Assembly (NCBI GenBank): GCA_015698045.1
Contig: BLAL01000250.1
Coordinates: 434,001-498,000, forward strand
Length of the DNA: 64,000 nt
Direction of reading: 5' to 3'
Origin: Rhizophagus clarus
Taxonomy: Eukaryota > Glomeromycota > Glomeromycetes > Glomerales > Glomeraceae
In this document: in pieces, positions 33,435-46,778 of the stretch
Position numbering within the stretch: the stretch's first letter is position 1
Layout of the letters: each line of letters starts with the position of its first letter
Notes under the pieces: generated by a model
The model's database searches: none
Seen by the model: only the letters and a program-made list of their open reading frames with translations
What the model was told of the DNA's origin: nothing
Made by a program: the position numbers and the translations under genes

Positions 33435-34220
33435 AAGCATTATTATAAAACGCATTTCTCAAGTTCACATTGCGTATTTCCTAATTCAGATGATTTTATA
33501 TTGAGTCTTGAAGATCAGTACAACTGAAAATCCAAATTGAGTGAAAAAGTCGATTAATTTAGAAATGATCTAATCACTTCAAAATCTTCTTTACACTAAA
33601 TATACACGTGATTATTCATAAAATTTTTTTTTTTATTGTTCAGATTTTTAAAAACTTTATATTTGGTATACTGTACAATTAATAACATTACCGTAACTGG
33701 AGTACAAACAATTATTCAGCGGGTTTTATTGATTGCAATTAATAATAATCACATTCCCATTTCATGTCTTTGTTTGCAATTATAACTACAATCACCGCAA
33801 CTATATATTATTAATTTAATTCGAATTATTAAAGATGAAATTATGAAATTTTTAATGGTCACGATCTTTGAAAATACTTTTTATTAACGAAATAAAATGA
33901 TACAGAACCATCAACAATAAAAAAATCATGTGTTATCAAAATCAGTAATCATTCAAATATTCTATCTAGTAGTGAACTCTTTATTATGTTATTATTATTT
34001 CCTAATTTATTGAATATTAGATGATGAATTATCAATTATTTTGAAGCTATTTAAATACTATGTGAAGCGATGGTTAGTAAAAAATAGATGTATTCATTTT
34101 TCAATATCACATAATACTGCTTTCTTTAATTTTCCAAATTTTTATTTCGAATGCTTTTCATATTTATAAAGTTCTTTTCTTTCAGTTTTAAAGAATCATT
34201 ATTTCTTTCTTTTATTGATG
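33435..34220. other. No gene recognised
   Basis: AT-rich spacer right of the LINE target duplication. No domain or repeat was recognised. Confidence 0.4.
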
Positions 34221-34223
34221 TTA

Positions 34224-34872
34224 CCCTATAAAAAATAAATGTCCGGAAAATGTTATCAAAAATGTCTTGAAAATGTCTGGAATAAATCTGATATGTCTGG
34301 AAAATGTCCACTTTTTTGGTACATGTCTGACACACTTCTGATACTTAAAATTTTGACATGTCCTAACTTTGTCCAGAATTCGTCCAGTATTTGTTTGGTA
34401 TAAAATTTTGGACAAATTCTGGACAGTTAAACCTGGACAAATTCTGGACATAGTAAAAAAACCAGATAGACAAATTCCGGACATAAAAAAGTTCAGGACA
34501 AATTCTGGATATTATTTCCAAAAAAAGATAAATTAATTTTGTAAAAAAATGCAAAAAGCACAAAACTGACATTCAAAACCTTTTCTGTCGTACTAATTAA
34601 AATTGCAGAGCAGGCAAAAATACTATATATTTATAATATAAAAATTTTGGGTTAAAGAATAATGATGATCATCTATCCATTGATCATCTTTTGTGGCAAA
34701 TTTTATGAAAATACATTTCCGGACAATTTCTGAACAATTTCCTAATATCCTGAAAATACAGTGTTTTCGGAACAGTTTCCAGATACACAGTGTCCAGAAT
34801 TTCTGGACAATATTTTAGATAATTTTTCTGGACATTTCCCGAACATTATCTGGACACTTATTTTTTATAGGG
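34224..34872. mobile_element. GTCCGGA-rich MITE, copy 1
   Basis: The element starts CCCTATAAAAAATAAATGTC and ends with the near inverse, flanked by TTA at 34221-34223 and 34873-34875. A 3-bp TTA duplication suits PIF/Harbinger-type insertion. The interior is packed with GTCCGGA, GTCCAGA and TCTGGACA motifs: direct in the outer part, inverted toward the centre. No coding sequence. Confidence 0.8.
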
Positions 34873-34879
34873 TTAACTT

Positions 34880-36560
34880 ATAGGAGTAATGTGTTAATGC
34901 GAAAAATTAACTTATATAGGTGAAAAATTAGATTAAATGAAACACTTTAGATCAATATGAAATGTGTCTTGACTATGAAGTATAATGAAAATAACGTCAA
35001 GCAGTAAAACAAAGATCATTATGTATTAATATTAATATACTGAATTTCTTATTCTTAAGGTTTCTTGAAGAAAAATTTTCAAAAAAAATTGGTAACCAAG
35101 TTTTTTTTACAGATGTTTAATTTATTTCTAACAACAATTTGACTTAATCTAATGAGATGATTATGTTTCTTTTTATTTTGTTAAGGAATTGAGAACAGTT
35201 TATGACACAGGAATATGTACATTTGGACAGTATGAGACCGCTCATCAGTAAATCAAAACTTGTACTATGTTGATCATTCATCACCTACAACAATTCCCGC
35301 TTCCTAGTATTATTACGATTGAAGCTAAAAATGACCCTTACATGCAAATATTTGACTTTTATCGAAGTTTTTTTACATTATATTTATTAGTATATATGTA
35401 TATATATACATATATACATACATTTTCTATTATTTTCTTTACACCGAAAGTATGTTATGATATAAAAAGCTAATGGTTTATTAGTAATTATTTCATTAAT
35501 TAAATTTTTTTAAAAAAGACATTTAGTATGCTGGTTATTGTACATATATATCAAAACCCTTTGAATTATTAATTTACAGCGGTAAAATTTTTTTGAGTAA
35601 GAGTATGCCAGAGACGAATTTTCATTACATACCAAAGAGGTTTACGTACGTGGTATGAATGTAATTAATGTATGCTCTGACTAGAGTTTAGGAGTTATGC
35701 ACTTGCATGTAATAGCATTAACATTAACTCTGGTCAGTGTGTACGATAATAATGTATGCACACTGCGTACGTTAAGGAATTCCTAGAGTAAGATCAAAAT
35801 ATCTTAGTATAAAGACTTGTCGAGAATCTTCAAACTGGAACGTCAACAAAAGTGGAATAAAGAGCGTTAGCTCTGCTATATAATGAACCATTCAGTTTAA
35901 GAATAAGCGTCTTTTGAATAGTAAAGCAATTTTATAACACAAGTTTAAAATCAGATAGACTATGTGTTAGTATTACTTTATCTTTCAAATTCAAAATTTT
36001 GAAAATATTGCATTTTTTTTAATAATAATTACGAGCTATAACACACAAAGTATATAAATAAAAGTTGAACTTTGACAAGAATTCCTTCAAAGAATTCTCT
36101 AGATGTGGACCATGTGAAATCAACTAGCCTAACAGCATTATTACTAATTTCTTATTTGTTTGCTAAAGCAGTTAAGTTTTGTACTGCAATTGTTATGTTA
36201 AATTAATGTTAATTGTTTTTTGAAATTTAGGTTCCTCTCTAATTATTAAATTTATTAATTACAAATAAATATACAAACATCTCTATGCAATCGGTACATA
36301 AGTGATATAAAATTTGTGGAATAATATCTTTACAAGATATTTGCCAAATTTAAATGCAATTATAAAGAAAGTTGATTATTTTTGCTCACTTGATGAAATT
36401 TTTATTGTTCAGAACATAAAGAAATTCACGCCAACAGATATACAATCTTTGGTGAGTTCACAATCTTAACTTAAATTATGCAAAAATAATCATGAAACAT
36501 TTTAATATTTATTTCAAATAATATAATATGCATAAAACAGTTTCATTTTATGATTTACAA
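34880..36560. other. Intergenic, no gene recognised
   Basis: AT-rich. The only structure noticed is an imperfect inverted repeat around 35672-35745 (GTATGCTCTGACTAGAGTT against AACTCTGGTCAGTGTGTAC) within somewhat less AT-rich DNA. Confidence 0.35.
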
Positions 36561-36584
36561 ACAATTCCATGGCAAAAGTATTGA

Positions 36585-36715
36585 TCTTGATAGATTTGCA
36601 GTATACTTCTTGATAGATATTGTTGTGGTATATTTCTTGATAAATAAGTAATATGTCACAATATTTTAGTATATTTCTTGATAAGTTGGAGGTATACTTT
36701 TTGATAGACTTCTAA
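36585..36715. repeat. Short degenerate tandem repeat
   Basis: Four copies of GTATACTTCTTGATAGAT-like units, spaced 30-50 bp apart. Not coding. Confidence 0.5.
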
Positions 36716-36981
36716 AACCACGTGTTTTTTTCTCTTTCGCTCTTTTAAAAAAAACATTTTTTACATGTTTTTTTTCTTATAAAAAACTTATTATATTCTT
36801 TTAGTTAATGTAATATTTAAATTACTTTTTTATAGCTTCATTTAAATACAAAAGCATTTTTTTCTAACACAAATATATTGAAGATTACAGAAGATCAACA
36901 ATTCTAAGGTTTCTTTTGACAAAAATATCTCCATATTTTTCCATGTTTTTTATGTGTTTTACTTAAGTAGTCATATTTAAA

Positions 36982-37445
36982 ATGCAAGATTATTCTACAT
37001 ATATTCAATATAATGAAGATAAATCTGTAAAATTGCCTTTTGGTCATATTGCGGAATGGTATATATCAAATCATTCTTTATTAAAAAATAGATGTCTAAA
37101 ATCTCAAAGTAGATTATATACTTCAGAATTAGTTAAAGAAGGATATATTACTATTCAAAGAGTTAAAGGAGCAATTGATCTTATTGAATGATCAACTAGA
37201 AGTGGAAAAACCAAATCTACTAATAGAATTGATGATAGAATAACATTAACTCAGAAAGGTCATGAACTTCTTGAACAAATAATTCTAAAGAAAAATGAAA
37301 TAAACTATATTGGACTTTGACAATGTTTTGTGCCAGTTATGGGAATACTTGCCAATAAGTTTGCAGAGAAATTGGTAAATGTAAAGAGGGTAGTAGAAAT
37401 TCAGAATTTCCTAATGGATGGATTTAAAAATTACCAAGATATGTA
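36982..37445 (+). pseudogene. 5' fragment of a MULE transposase gene
   Basis: The translation matches the start of the inverted MULE gene at 38102-41153: FIQYN/YIQYN, FGxxAEYYLKNHPLLKN, then GxIxIxRVxGAxxxIE and GKC. TGA at 37189-37191 occupies the position where the other copy has TGG (Trp) in IEWTTKTGQTKST. A frameshift follows near 37310 and another stop near 37350. Homology ends at MITE copy 2, which begins at 37462. Confidence 0.7.
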
Positions 37446-37837
37446 TTCAACTATTCATGTACCCTATAAAAAATAAATGTCTGAAAAATGTCATCAAAAA
37501 TGTCTGGAAAATGTCCAGAATAAATCTGGCATATCTGAAAAATGTCCATTTTTCGGTACATATCTGATAATTAAAATTTTGACATGTCCTAACTTTGTCC
37601 AGAATTTGTCCAGTATTTGTTTGGTATAAAATTTTGGACAAATTCTGAACAGTTAAACCTGGACAAATACTGGACATAGTAAAAAAACCAGATAGACAAA
37701 TTCTGGACATGAAAAAGTTCAGGACAAATTCTGGACACTATTTCCAAAAAAGGATAAATTAATTTTGTAAAAAAAAATGCAAAAAGCAAAACTGACATTC
37801 AAAACCTTTCTGTCATGCTAATTAAAATTGCAAAGCA

Positions 37838-40800
37838 GCAAAAATTACCTTCTTGACCCTCCTCATGTTACTTTCTTGACCTGATCAAAATATACAGTTT
37901 ATGTGTAACAAAAAATATATTTTTCTTGACCCAAAATGTGATAATTAATTGTGATAATTGGTGATCTACATATTTTAACGACAATTTTATTTAAATTTTT
38001 TTTTTAGATTAAAATTAAATTTTTTTTAAAAAAAGATATTATTCTATTATTTTTAAGACTTTATTAAATTTTTTATTAAACTTATCAAGGACTTCTCCAT
38101 TCTAAACATAATAAACTTTATTTTCTTGTTGTCTACTACTAGAACTTGGAATAGGAGCACTAGATGTCAAAGTTTTAGTACTAGATGTTGAAATTGCAGA
38201 AAAGGAATTAGTATTAGAAAGGTGTGGTGCAAAAGAATATGAATTTTAGTCTGGTGGAAAATTGTCTAATTGTACTGCAGCGTTTGAATAGTATGGTGTG
38301 GTGTTGGTGAAATATACATAGGAAGAATCTATGGGAGTTTATGTTAATTGTGAAATGGGCGAAAAGGAGTGAATATAGTTATTCTGCCAATAAGATTGCA
38401 TGGTTGTTGGTTGAGTACTTGATTGAGCACTTTGAAGAGGTAATGTGGTTAAAGATTTATATGAATTTTCCATATTTTTAACATTCTCCTAAATGAAATT
38501 ATTTATTAGAAAAGAGTAAGCATTACTGCATAATTAATTATATTAATTTATAATACCTTTGCATCATGAATATTCTTTCTAATTCTTTTTGTGCTTCTTT
38601 TTTCTTCAGAGAATGATGTACTTCAATCAGTATTTTTAAGAATTCTACTTGGTTTTCTTGGTTTTGCTGGTGATTTTGGAGGAGCCCAATATTACTTTTA
38701 TGATTATCAAGTTCCACAGGCTGAAATGGATCTCTATTATTTTCATCTGGTCGGGAATATGATTTAAATATTGCTGAACCTAAATTAATATAATTAATGT
38801 TAATTAAATTAACTAGATTACTATAATTAACATAATAAAGATCATTAATTACCATCTATATTATACAAATTAACAATTTCCAAATAAGCAGTTTCAACAT
38901 CTCCATTGTATATTGAAGGTTTTTGATTCTACAGGTAAAACCCTTTGCTTATTTTTAAAATATTGTACTAGTTCCTTTTTAATTTCTTGTTTAAAAAGTA
39001 ACATGTCAGGAATCTTAATTGCTTCTTGATAAATCAACATGGCGTGACAGTGCTTACAAGTATCTCTAAACAGCCCATTTCAAATATAATCGAAGCACGT
39101 ACATTCTCCAGTCTTTATGTTAATTAAGTAATATTCAGAACGTTCATAATGGCTTAGAATTTTACTTAAATGCTATTCCATTAGTTTATTATGTAATGGC
39201 ATAAGTAAATCAAAATTATTTTATCCAAATGAATTAATTCGTTACTATACGATGATTCTAATGTAAAAGGATGATCTCTTTTTTTCACAAAAAAATAATC
39301 GTCAACGCCAGTAGATTCAACATAATCTAATAGAAATAATAGTTTTCCATAATTCAAACGGCGCAACTTATCTGATGCAAATGAGTAGCTTGTGTTTCCT
39401 ATCAAAAGTGAATAAGTAATTAAATATAATAACAAAACCCATATACAATATTGTAATAACTAATTGTACAATACCTGTTCAATCGTCTGCATATCAAACA
39501 CCATTGCAAGTCCAGCTTCAAAACTAAATTGTCCACATTCATTTGTTAAGTTTTCTCGAAGTAATTTGATACCATATAATCTTTCAATAAAATTAACCAC
39601 TGTTTTATTTCCACACTATTGAGATTTGATTGTGCGATTTAACCTTTCTGTATAATTATTTGTAGTCATTATATGTGTTGTACTTTCAAGAATTCTTCCT
39701 GCATCAATAAAACTCAAAATCCATTCATCACAAATCCAGTTATTATGCAAGTCTTTAATTAACTTATTTTTTAATTCCAACTTAAGATCTAGTGAATTGA
39801 TAAAGTTTATGTATAGTAAACTCAATTCTTTTGCTAAATCAACTGATCTACTTCTTCTAACAATTTTAAATGCAAGCGCAATTGGATACCTATAAAAAAA
39901 AACATAAATATAAAATTATATTTTTGTTTTTTTCTTTTTTGATTTATATACAACTAAATAAATAATAACTTATTTACCGTAATGACCATGGTATATTCCA
40001 ATTGTTTAAATTTTCACCAAAAGTTTTCATTATGTGGAACCAACAGAGAATTGTACGATCTAATACATTTTCAGTAGCTATTTTTGTTGGTCGATGCTTG
40101 TCCATCATAACTAATGGAACCCAATTATGATTTTTAGCGCATTCTGTAATTCTTTGAAACCCCTTTTTGTTTGGTAAATCTTCATAGTACCACTTATGCT
40201 CACAATTTTGATTATCGCATGGTATATTATTTTTTAATGACTTTAATACAATACTAGTTGTCCAATTGTTTTCTTTATTGGATAAACCTAAAATAAAATA
40301 CATTATAAGTAAATTTATTCATAAATTTGAAACCAGATTTTAAATTTTTCTTACCAAATGCTAACGGTGTACCAAATCCTGCATTATTTTCAGCTACAAC
40401 TGCAAGTATTGGAGCACGATCATTATTTAAATCATACTTGCTATCAACGCCAATACAATATTTTCCATATCTTTGAGCATTTTTTAGCCATAATTGGTCT
40501 GCTCTACGATTTATTATAATATTATCACATATTTGTCAAGTTAAACTCAACCGATTAATTTGCGGTGTATGAGTTGTAAAAACATTAGATGGCAAATGTG
40601 TATTTAAGATTTTTATTTTAAGAGGATATGCGCTATTTAGTTGGGATAAATATACTTCAGAAACAATTTTCACTTTACAGAGATGCATATCATTATAATT
40701 TTTCAAATTATTTGGTAATATTTCATTTGGACAACCTTCTATACACTTGCCAATCCCACCACATTCACGTTGACAGGAATTACCATCACCCGCACAATAC

Positions 40801-41414
40801 ATCATCCACTGCCAACATAATTTATCTTTTTCTATTCCTACTTCAATTTGTTTGACTAATGCTTCTCCCATTTCTGTTATTTAATTATATCATCAATCCA
40901 GTTTGTTGACTTGGTTTGGCCAGTTTTTGTTGTCCATTCTATAAAGTCAACAGCTCCTTCAACGCGCTCAATTGAAATAACTCCTTTTTTGAATAATTCA
41001 GGGGTTTTTTTTCGACTTTGACTTTTTTAAACGAACATTTTTAAGTAAAGGATGATTTTTAAGGTAATATTCCGCAGGTCGACCAAATGCAACATTTACA
41101 GAATTTTCAGTATTATTATATTGAATAAAATTTTCGAAGTTACTATTATTCATCGTAATACAAAGTAGTAAAAAGTAGACAAAATATTTATATAAAATGA
41201 ACAAAGTAAACTGTAAATGAGAAAAGGTACAAAAAAAAAGTTGTCGCGTCTCACTTCATGTTTATTTCATGTAGCACGTATTACACCACCAATTATCACA
41301 TAATTAATTATCACATTTCGGGTCAAGAAAAATATATTTTTTGTTACACATAAACTGCATATTTTGATCGGGTCAAGAAAGTAACACGACGAGGGTCAAG
41401 AAGGTAATTTTTGC
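37838..41414 (-). mobile_element. MULE (Mutator-like) DNA transposon, 3577 bp
   Basis: Inverted termini of about 115 bp begin GCAAAAATTACCTTCTTGAC and contain repeated CTTGACC boxes. The 9-bp flanks TGCAAAGCA (37829-37837) and TGCAGAGCA (41415-41423) differ at one base, and the uninterrupted MITE copy 1 has TGCAGAGCA at this position. A 9-bp duplication is characteristic of MULEs. Confidence 0.9.
38102..41153 (-). pseudogene. MULE transposase gene, multi-exon, with nonsense mutations
   Basis: Starts at ATG 41153 and ends near TAG 38102. Features in order: a FLYWCH-like zinc region (CWQWMMYCAGDGNSC, CGGIGKCIEGC), the DDE core (YCIGVDSKYDLNN, MMDKHRPTKIA, CWFHIMKTF, YTERLNRTIKSQ) and a SWIM zinc motif (CTCFDYI...CKHCHAML), then a Ser/Gln-rich tail. 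At least four introns with GTAAG...TTTTAG borders are seen, for example near 40290-40355, 39894-39978, 38785-38853 and 38490-38555. Stops interrupt exons at 40536 (TGA), 39616 (TAG) and 39080 (TGA, where family members have Trp). It cuts and pastes the element; this copy is probably inactive. Confidence 0.8.
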
Positions 41415-41549
41415 TGCAGAGCAGGCAAAAATACTATATATCTATAATATAAAAACTTTGGGTTAAGAAATAATGATAATCATCTATCCATTGATCATCT
41501 TTTGTGGCAAATTTTATGAAAATGCATTTCCGGAAAATTTCAGAACAAA

Positions 41550-43200
41550 TTGAAAGAAGTAATTGAAAGGGTACATGAATTATTGCATAAAGAATGTGAA
41601 ATAATAAAGTTACAAGAATCATTAGAAAAAACTTGCAAGAGAAGAAATTTGATGAGTTTATTCAAGAAGATAGTGATAATTGTACTATTGATCTGAATTT
41701 AATGATACTTAACAAAATGAATTGAATTACACTTTTATTAAAATAGTGGGTAGCGACTAGACTCACTAGAAATTAAATTTTTTTGCTTAATGAAAAGCTA
41801 CATAGCTATAAAATTCTCATTATATTTTATAAATATTGTAAATGCCAGTTCTTTTATGCTTATGAAAATAAGCGTTGTATATATGTAGCAGAAGGTTTTT
41901 ATTAATTAAATGTAAATGCGAAAGTGAAATAAAATATAATAAATTACTAATAAACGTTTCACCGTTGATCAATTTGCGAAGGTTACACGATCAACTTAAA
42001 CAAGAAAAACGTAAATTAATCGGTTGCGAATAGGTAATGCACACACTAGCAATTACACTCAGACGCAAGCATTAATTTACAAATAAACTAACACTTTAAC
42101 AACGAGATAACTTATTAAATAAATGCTTTATTTTATTTAAAACGAAATTATCTGTTTTTACATTGATTAAAAACGCCTATATTTATACAAAAAACAACTA
42201 CACTAAATTTACTTGACATATCTAACATATCACATAAATGCTACTTATTTCATATATTTCACATATTTGTTATATTGCATATGTTTAACATATCAAACAT
42301 TTGCAATATTCGTAACATTTATAACATTTGTGACATTCGCAACATTCGTGACATTCGCAACATTCGCAACATGATCAGCGATCACATGACTGTTCGATCG
42401 TAACAATATCATGTATTTCTTTAAATTATAATAATAAAAATACATTAACTGTTAAAATTTAAATTCTATAAATCCATAAATTTGTCCGTTCCTGATCGGT
42501 TGTCATCTTTATGTGTTTCGGCCCAAGAAAACTAAGAAAACCAAAAAAAAATTTGGACCCAAAAGTTTGAAGTTTAAAATTAGCCCACGTTGTACAAAAG
42601 ATATTTGAACAAATTAAACTTATTACCAACCGAAAAATGTGACCGACCCGGAATGAACAGGTCTAATGGTTGTCTTTGGATATAAAAAGCGCTTACTGTA
42701 TAGATTGTTAGATTAGATTAAATTTAATTGTTACTACGGATTATGTTTCGAGCGTTAGAAGAGTTTTTATTTACTATCGCTGATAAATGATAACGATAAT
42801 GTTATATCGATCGTTTCTCAATTAAATTCTGTTTTAAAATAGAATTGATGTTTTTTTAAAAAAAAAATTAAGAGGAATTTTCTCTATGTTAAACTTTAGA
42901 AAAATAGGATCGAAATATAATGTCAGGGAACCGTTAAAACATGTCGGAAATGTGTAGTACGATCAACTTAATTAACGAAAGCCAACGATTATTTATATAT
43001 AGTTTGAATAATATAGTAATGATAAAAGTATAAAATTTTATTAAAAGTCAATATGATGAAACGAAAAACTCTTTATTTCAGAGATGAATATTGAATATAA
43101 AATATTTTCAATAGGTATTCTTGATTTTAATAAAATGAATAAGTAGCATGATTAGGAGTTTAGTGGTTAATTATTTGAGGAAGTCTCTTAAGGGATGGTA
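41550..43200. other. Intergenic with a small ACATTCG satellite
   Basis: At 42285-42375 an 11-12 bp unit (AACATTCGT / GACATTCGC) repeats about eight times, with variants extending back to 42220. No gene was recognised in the rest. Confidence 0.5.
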
Positions 43201-43218
43201 TAGTAGTATATTAGAAAT

Positions 43219-44832
43219 TTAGAATGACCAAGTTTTTTCATTTATTTTCGGAACCTCTTCTTCAAATACCGTACATAACCGTTCTTGCCATTTCAGTTCT
43301 TTTTGCAATTTTAATAATTTTCGCCTCTCTAACTCTTTTTGTGCATCATTTTTATCCTTTTTTGAAAGCCCTTTCGTAATTTGAAATATTTCATATTCTT
43401 CTACAGAAAATCTATCTACAGTTTCTCTAATTGGTTTTTCATAATAAGAAGGATCTTTACAATAACTCTCATTATAATGGTTGTCTCCATACAAAACAAG
43501 TCCATTAAATGATGGTCCATAGTTAGAAAGATTAAATATAGCCAAATTTTTAGTCTCTACCCGACTTAATATATAATTTTCAATATTGTCTTTACCTTTA
43601 AAAGAGAATATAAAACTATCTTCAGTATCACTATACTCAGAAAAAGAATCCCATATAGTCGGATTATATCCTCCAAGAATTTCATCACTATCTTTCACTT
43701 TAATAATTGATACAGTATGAAATCGATTATCACAGATTTCATGAAATTTACTGGGTGAAAATCCATCACGAGATCCACGAAGAATTAATTTGAATTCATA
43801 TGAATTTTTTATCTCATCTGTTGCTTCTAATCTATTAATCCATTTTGAGATTAATTCAGCATGTTGTGTTGTAATTATTCTTGAATTAATACTTTTTGAA
43901 TTCAAATTTTTGATCGATTGATTATTAGGATTTAAAAAGTATTTAATTAAATCTTCACGTAATTCTTTAGGTATAATTTTTTTATATGGATAAACATTAT
44001 TCAAAAATTCTTCGGAAGATAAATTATAAAATTTAATGAAAGGAATAAATTGTTGTAAAGTATTCTTTAAAATATTAAAATCATATTTTGAATAATTTAA
44101 AGGATCTGAAGGAAGTTCAGGATTTTGAGCAATACCCCACTTAACTACACGTTCCCAAATTTGAATATCATCCAATTGAATATCATCTTGCTTAATAAGA
44201 GTAATCAAACATTTTTCTGAAATTGAATCAAAATCAATTGAATTAAATATTTTTTCTGGTTCCTTTGACATTAATTCTATACAAATATTTTGTAATTTCA
44301 AGAATGAATCATTATTAAAACTTGTTTGATATATCAAGTTAAAATTTTGATTTACCCAATTTTCTTTATTTTTAATTAAAAATGATTGTAAATAAGTGAT
44401 TAATTCTTGAAGACCAAGTTCATTTGCGACAATCAAGATTTTAATGATGCTTAAAGTATCATATTCGTTTAAAGAAAGTCTTCCTCCGTAAATATACCTT
44501 TCAAAAATGTAATAAATATGTAAACAGGAAAAAAAAAATTCAACATATTATAATTCAGCATCCTCACCTTAAGATTATTTGAAAAATTTCGGGTGAAATA
44601 TTTGGTAATTTAATATGTGTCAAAATCCCATCAATTCTCTTTTTATTGGTTGACAAAATTCTTCTTACTGTAAATAAGGAGAACGGTAATATAAAATGAC
44701 CATATGAGCATGGAATATTTTTACATAGGGATCATTACCAACTTCAATAGTAATATCATAATATTCATTGTCTTTTAAAATTTCAAGTAAATTTTGAGAT
44801 AATTTCGGCAAAAATGTACTATCATCCATCAT
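43219..44832 (-). CDS. BTB-BACK-TLDc protein, two exons, possible frameshift in BTB
   Basis: Exon 1 (44568-44832) starts MMDDSTFLPKLSQNLLEILK and gives a BTB domain (YYDITIEVGND, FHAHMVILYYRS). A 70-nt intron at 44498-44567 has GTGAGG and AAAG borders. Exon 2 (43219-44497) starts YIYGGRLSL and continues with the BACK domain (KCLITLIKQDDIQLDD). The TLDc domain follows (LILRGSRDGFSPSKFHEICD, LGGYNP, FIFSF, then GPSFNGLVLYGDN), and a coiled basic C-terminus. Near 44665-44680 the exon 1 frame is lost: the usual RSPYLRRIL run needs a different frame after SPYL. This is a small indel, so the gene may be a pseudogene. Families like this are numerous in Rhizophagus; BTB suggests a cullin-3 adaptor role, and TLDc is linked to oxidative stress and V-ATPase binding. 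Confidence 0.75.
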
Positions 44833-44849
44833 AAGAATTTTTTGTATTT

Positions 44850-46100
44850 CAAAGAAAAAGAAAAAAAATTTTTTGTCACAATTTGGATGGCCGATCCCAT
44901 TTTATATTTAGAAATTCTGACTACGATATATCATGTGAATATAAAATCATTATTTGGATGCATCAAAATTGGCCTTTTTATTATGTATTTTAAATTTACT
45001 ATTAATTTTAGCAACTATTTTCATTTATATTATTTTTTTTTTTGTCTTTAATCATTATTGGTATTGTATCTGGTAAAAATCCTTATTATCGTAAATTGAT
45101 AATTGGAATTCATATTCCATTATATTATTTCAAAAATATTGGTCAATAAGAAGTATTGCGATCATTTAAGTCTGTCTGAATCATATAAACATAAATTAAT
45201 GAATTTAATTTTAAAAAAAAAACAAGGAGAATGAGCATAAAAAAATATAAATAAGTGCCATTATCTTATTAGATTGGAAGGAGGATACTTTTTGAATTTT
45301 CTAAATGGGTATATTTAAACTGACAAAGTGCTTTATTACCAATTTAAATTAGGTTTGAATTTTTTGACTTACTGTATGATTTAATAAGTGAGACATTGGT
45401 TAATATTGTTAATATTGTACAATTTCTATGATTATTCCTAAGATATAAATAATTTATTAATGGAATAAAAAAAAATTTGGATGGTAAAGTGAAAAAGATA
45501 ACATATTTATATATGAATACATGTCTTTTCTTTAATTAAGCTTTTGTTGCATTATACATAGCTATATAATTATAAAATTATTGTTTAGAAGATTTAATGA
45601 AAAATTAAATAATAAATATCTAAAAGTAAATAAATTCATAAAATATTTTCATTTTAGTTCACTTTTATTTTTTACCATATGGGCAGACAGGGTTTATGTC
45701 CATAATTAAAATTAAAATAATTCTTCATTATGATAAAATAAAGATAAAAAGTGTTGAAAAAGCAAATTTTAGTTTCTTTTAATAGTTATTTCCAAAGATA
45801 TCTTTGTTGTTAACTATGTTAGATGGGTAAAAATTGGTTTTATATTAAGTTTTTCTATTTTAATGTCATTTATAATCCTGTATATTAATCAAATATAAAA
45901 AATATTTTACCAAGTAAAAACATCTATAATTACATAATTATAATAAACCAAACCCATCAATATGTCATAAAGTTTATTTTAAAAATGTGATTCAGCTATC
46001 TATAAAGTATTTTATTATATTTTATCTGATATTAGAAAAGTGGTTAAATATTAATTTTCTAGTAGTACCTTACTAGTAACTTTGTGTTTGTATATTAATT
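44850..46100. other. Intergenic, no gene recognised
   Basis: AT-rich spacer upstream of the BTB gene. Short frames such as 44842-45051 are Phe/Leu-rich and not believed. Confidence 0.4.
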
Positions 46101-46103
46101 ATA

Positions 46104-46755
46104 CAGTCAACTCACTCTATAGTCACACATTTGGGACAGTCTATATTTAGTGACTATGATGAGATGTGACTATAAGCAATAAAATCATATAATTAAATCA
46201 GTAATTTTGGCTAGAATTATAAATTGTAATAATTTTGGTTAAATATTCACATTATAATAATTATGTCAATATTATTCCAATTATTACGAATTTATAACCA
46301 TTAGATTCCTCTTGATGAGACGATTCCAACGAGCCTAAGATCATTAAAATCTGATTGCTAGAACTAGTAATAATTAAAATACAGTCAAAATATTTAATGT
46401 TACGCAAATTTTACATATAAAAAATGCTGATCTGGTCTTTAAAATCGAATTTCTCGGTCAATATTAATCCAATAATTATTAAATTACTACCATCTGATTC
46501 CATTCAATGAGATGAACCTAATGAGCTAAAGATCATTGAAATCTGATCATTATATTATAGAATAATTATATTTTAATAAATAACTTTTTATAATCACATA
46601 TATATAAAATTTTTAAAAAAAGATGTGATAGTGACTATAGGTAGTTTGTGACTATAAACGATAGTTTTTATATATGAAAATTTGGGACACTCAACTAATG
46701 TGACTATATAGGGTAATATGACTATAACAGAGATGACTATAAAAGGAGTTGACTG
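46104..46755. mobile_element. Mariner-like MITE, 652 bp
   Basis: Begins CAGTCAACTC and ends GAGTTGACTG, with TA on both sides (46102-46103 and 46756-46757). TATAGTCA and GTGACTATA motifs recur through the terminal regions. CAGT ends and TA duplications fit Tc1/mariner. No transposase. It lies 21 bp left of the Gypsy element. Confidence 0.8.
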
Positions 46756-46778
46756 TAGTATATGTACTCTTTAAACAT

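Larger units (their letters stand above)
37462..41548. mobile_element. GTCCGGA-rich MITE, copy 2, split by the MULE
   Basis: The left part 37462-37837 and the right part 41415-41548 together follow copy 1 in order, including ATGCAAAAAGCA, ATTGCAGAGCAG and TTGATCATCTTTTGTGGCA. The MULE and its duplication separate them. Similarity to copy 1 ends at about 41548, so the right terminus is lost or rearranged. Confidence 0.75.

Noticed and set aside
37449..41582. 13-bp inverted match ATTCATGTACCCT at both sides of MITE copy 2
   Set aside because: It does not form a direct target duplication and the right end of the MITE is degenerate; kept only as a curiosity.
42485..42665. Possible MITE with ends near TGTCCGTTCCTGATCGG and CCGACCCGGAATGAACA
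   Set aside because: Inverted match is only about 70% and no flanking duplication was found.
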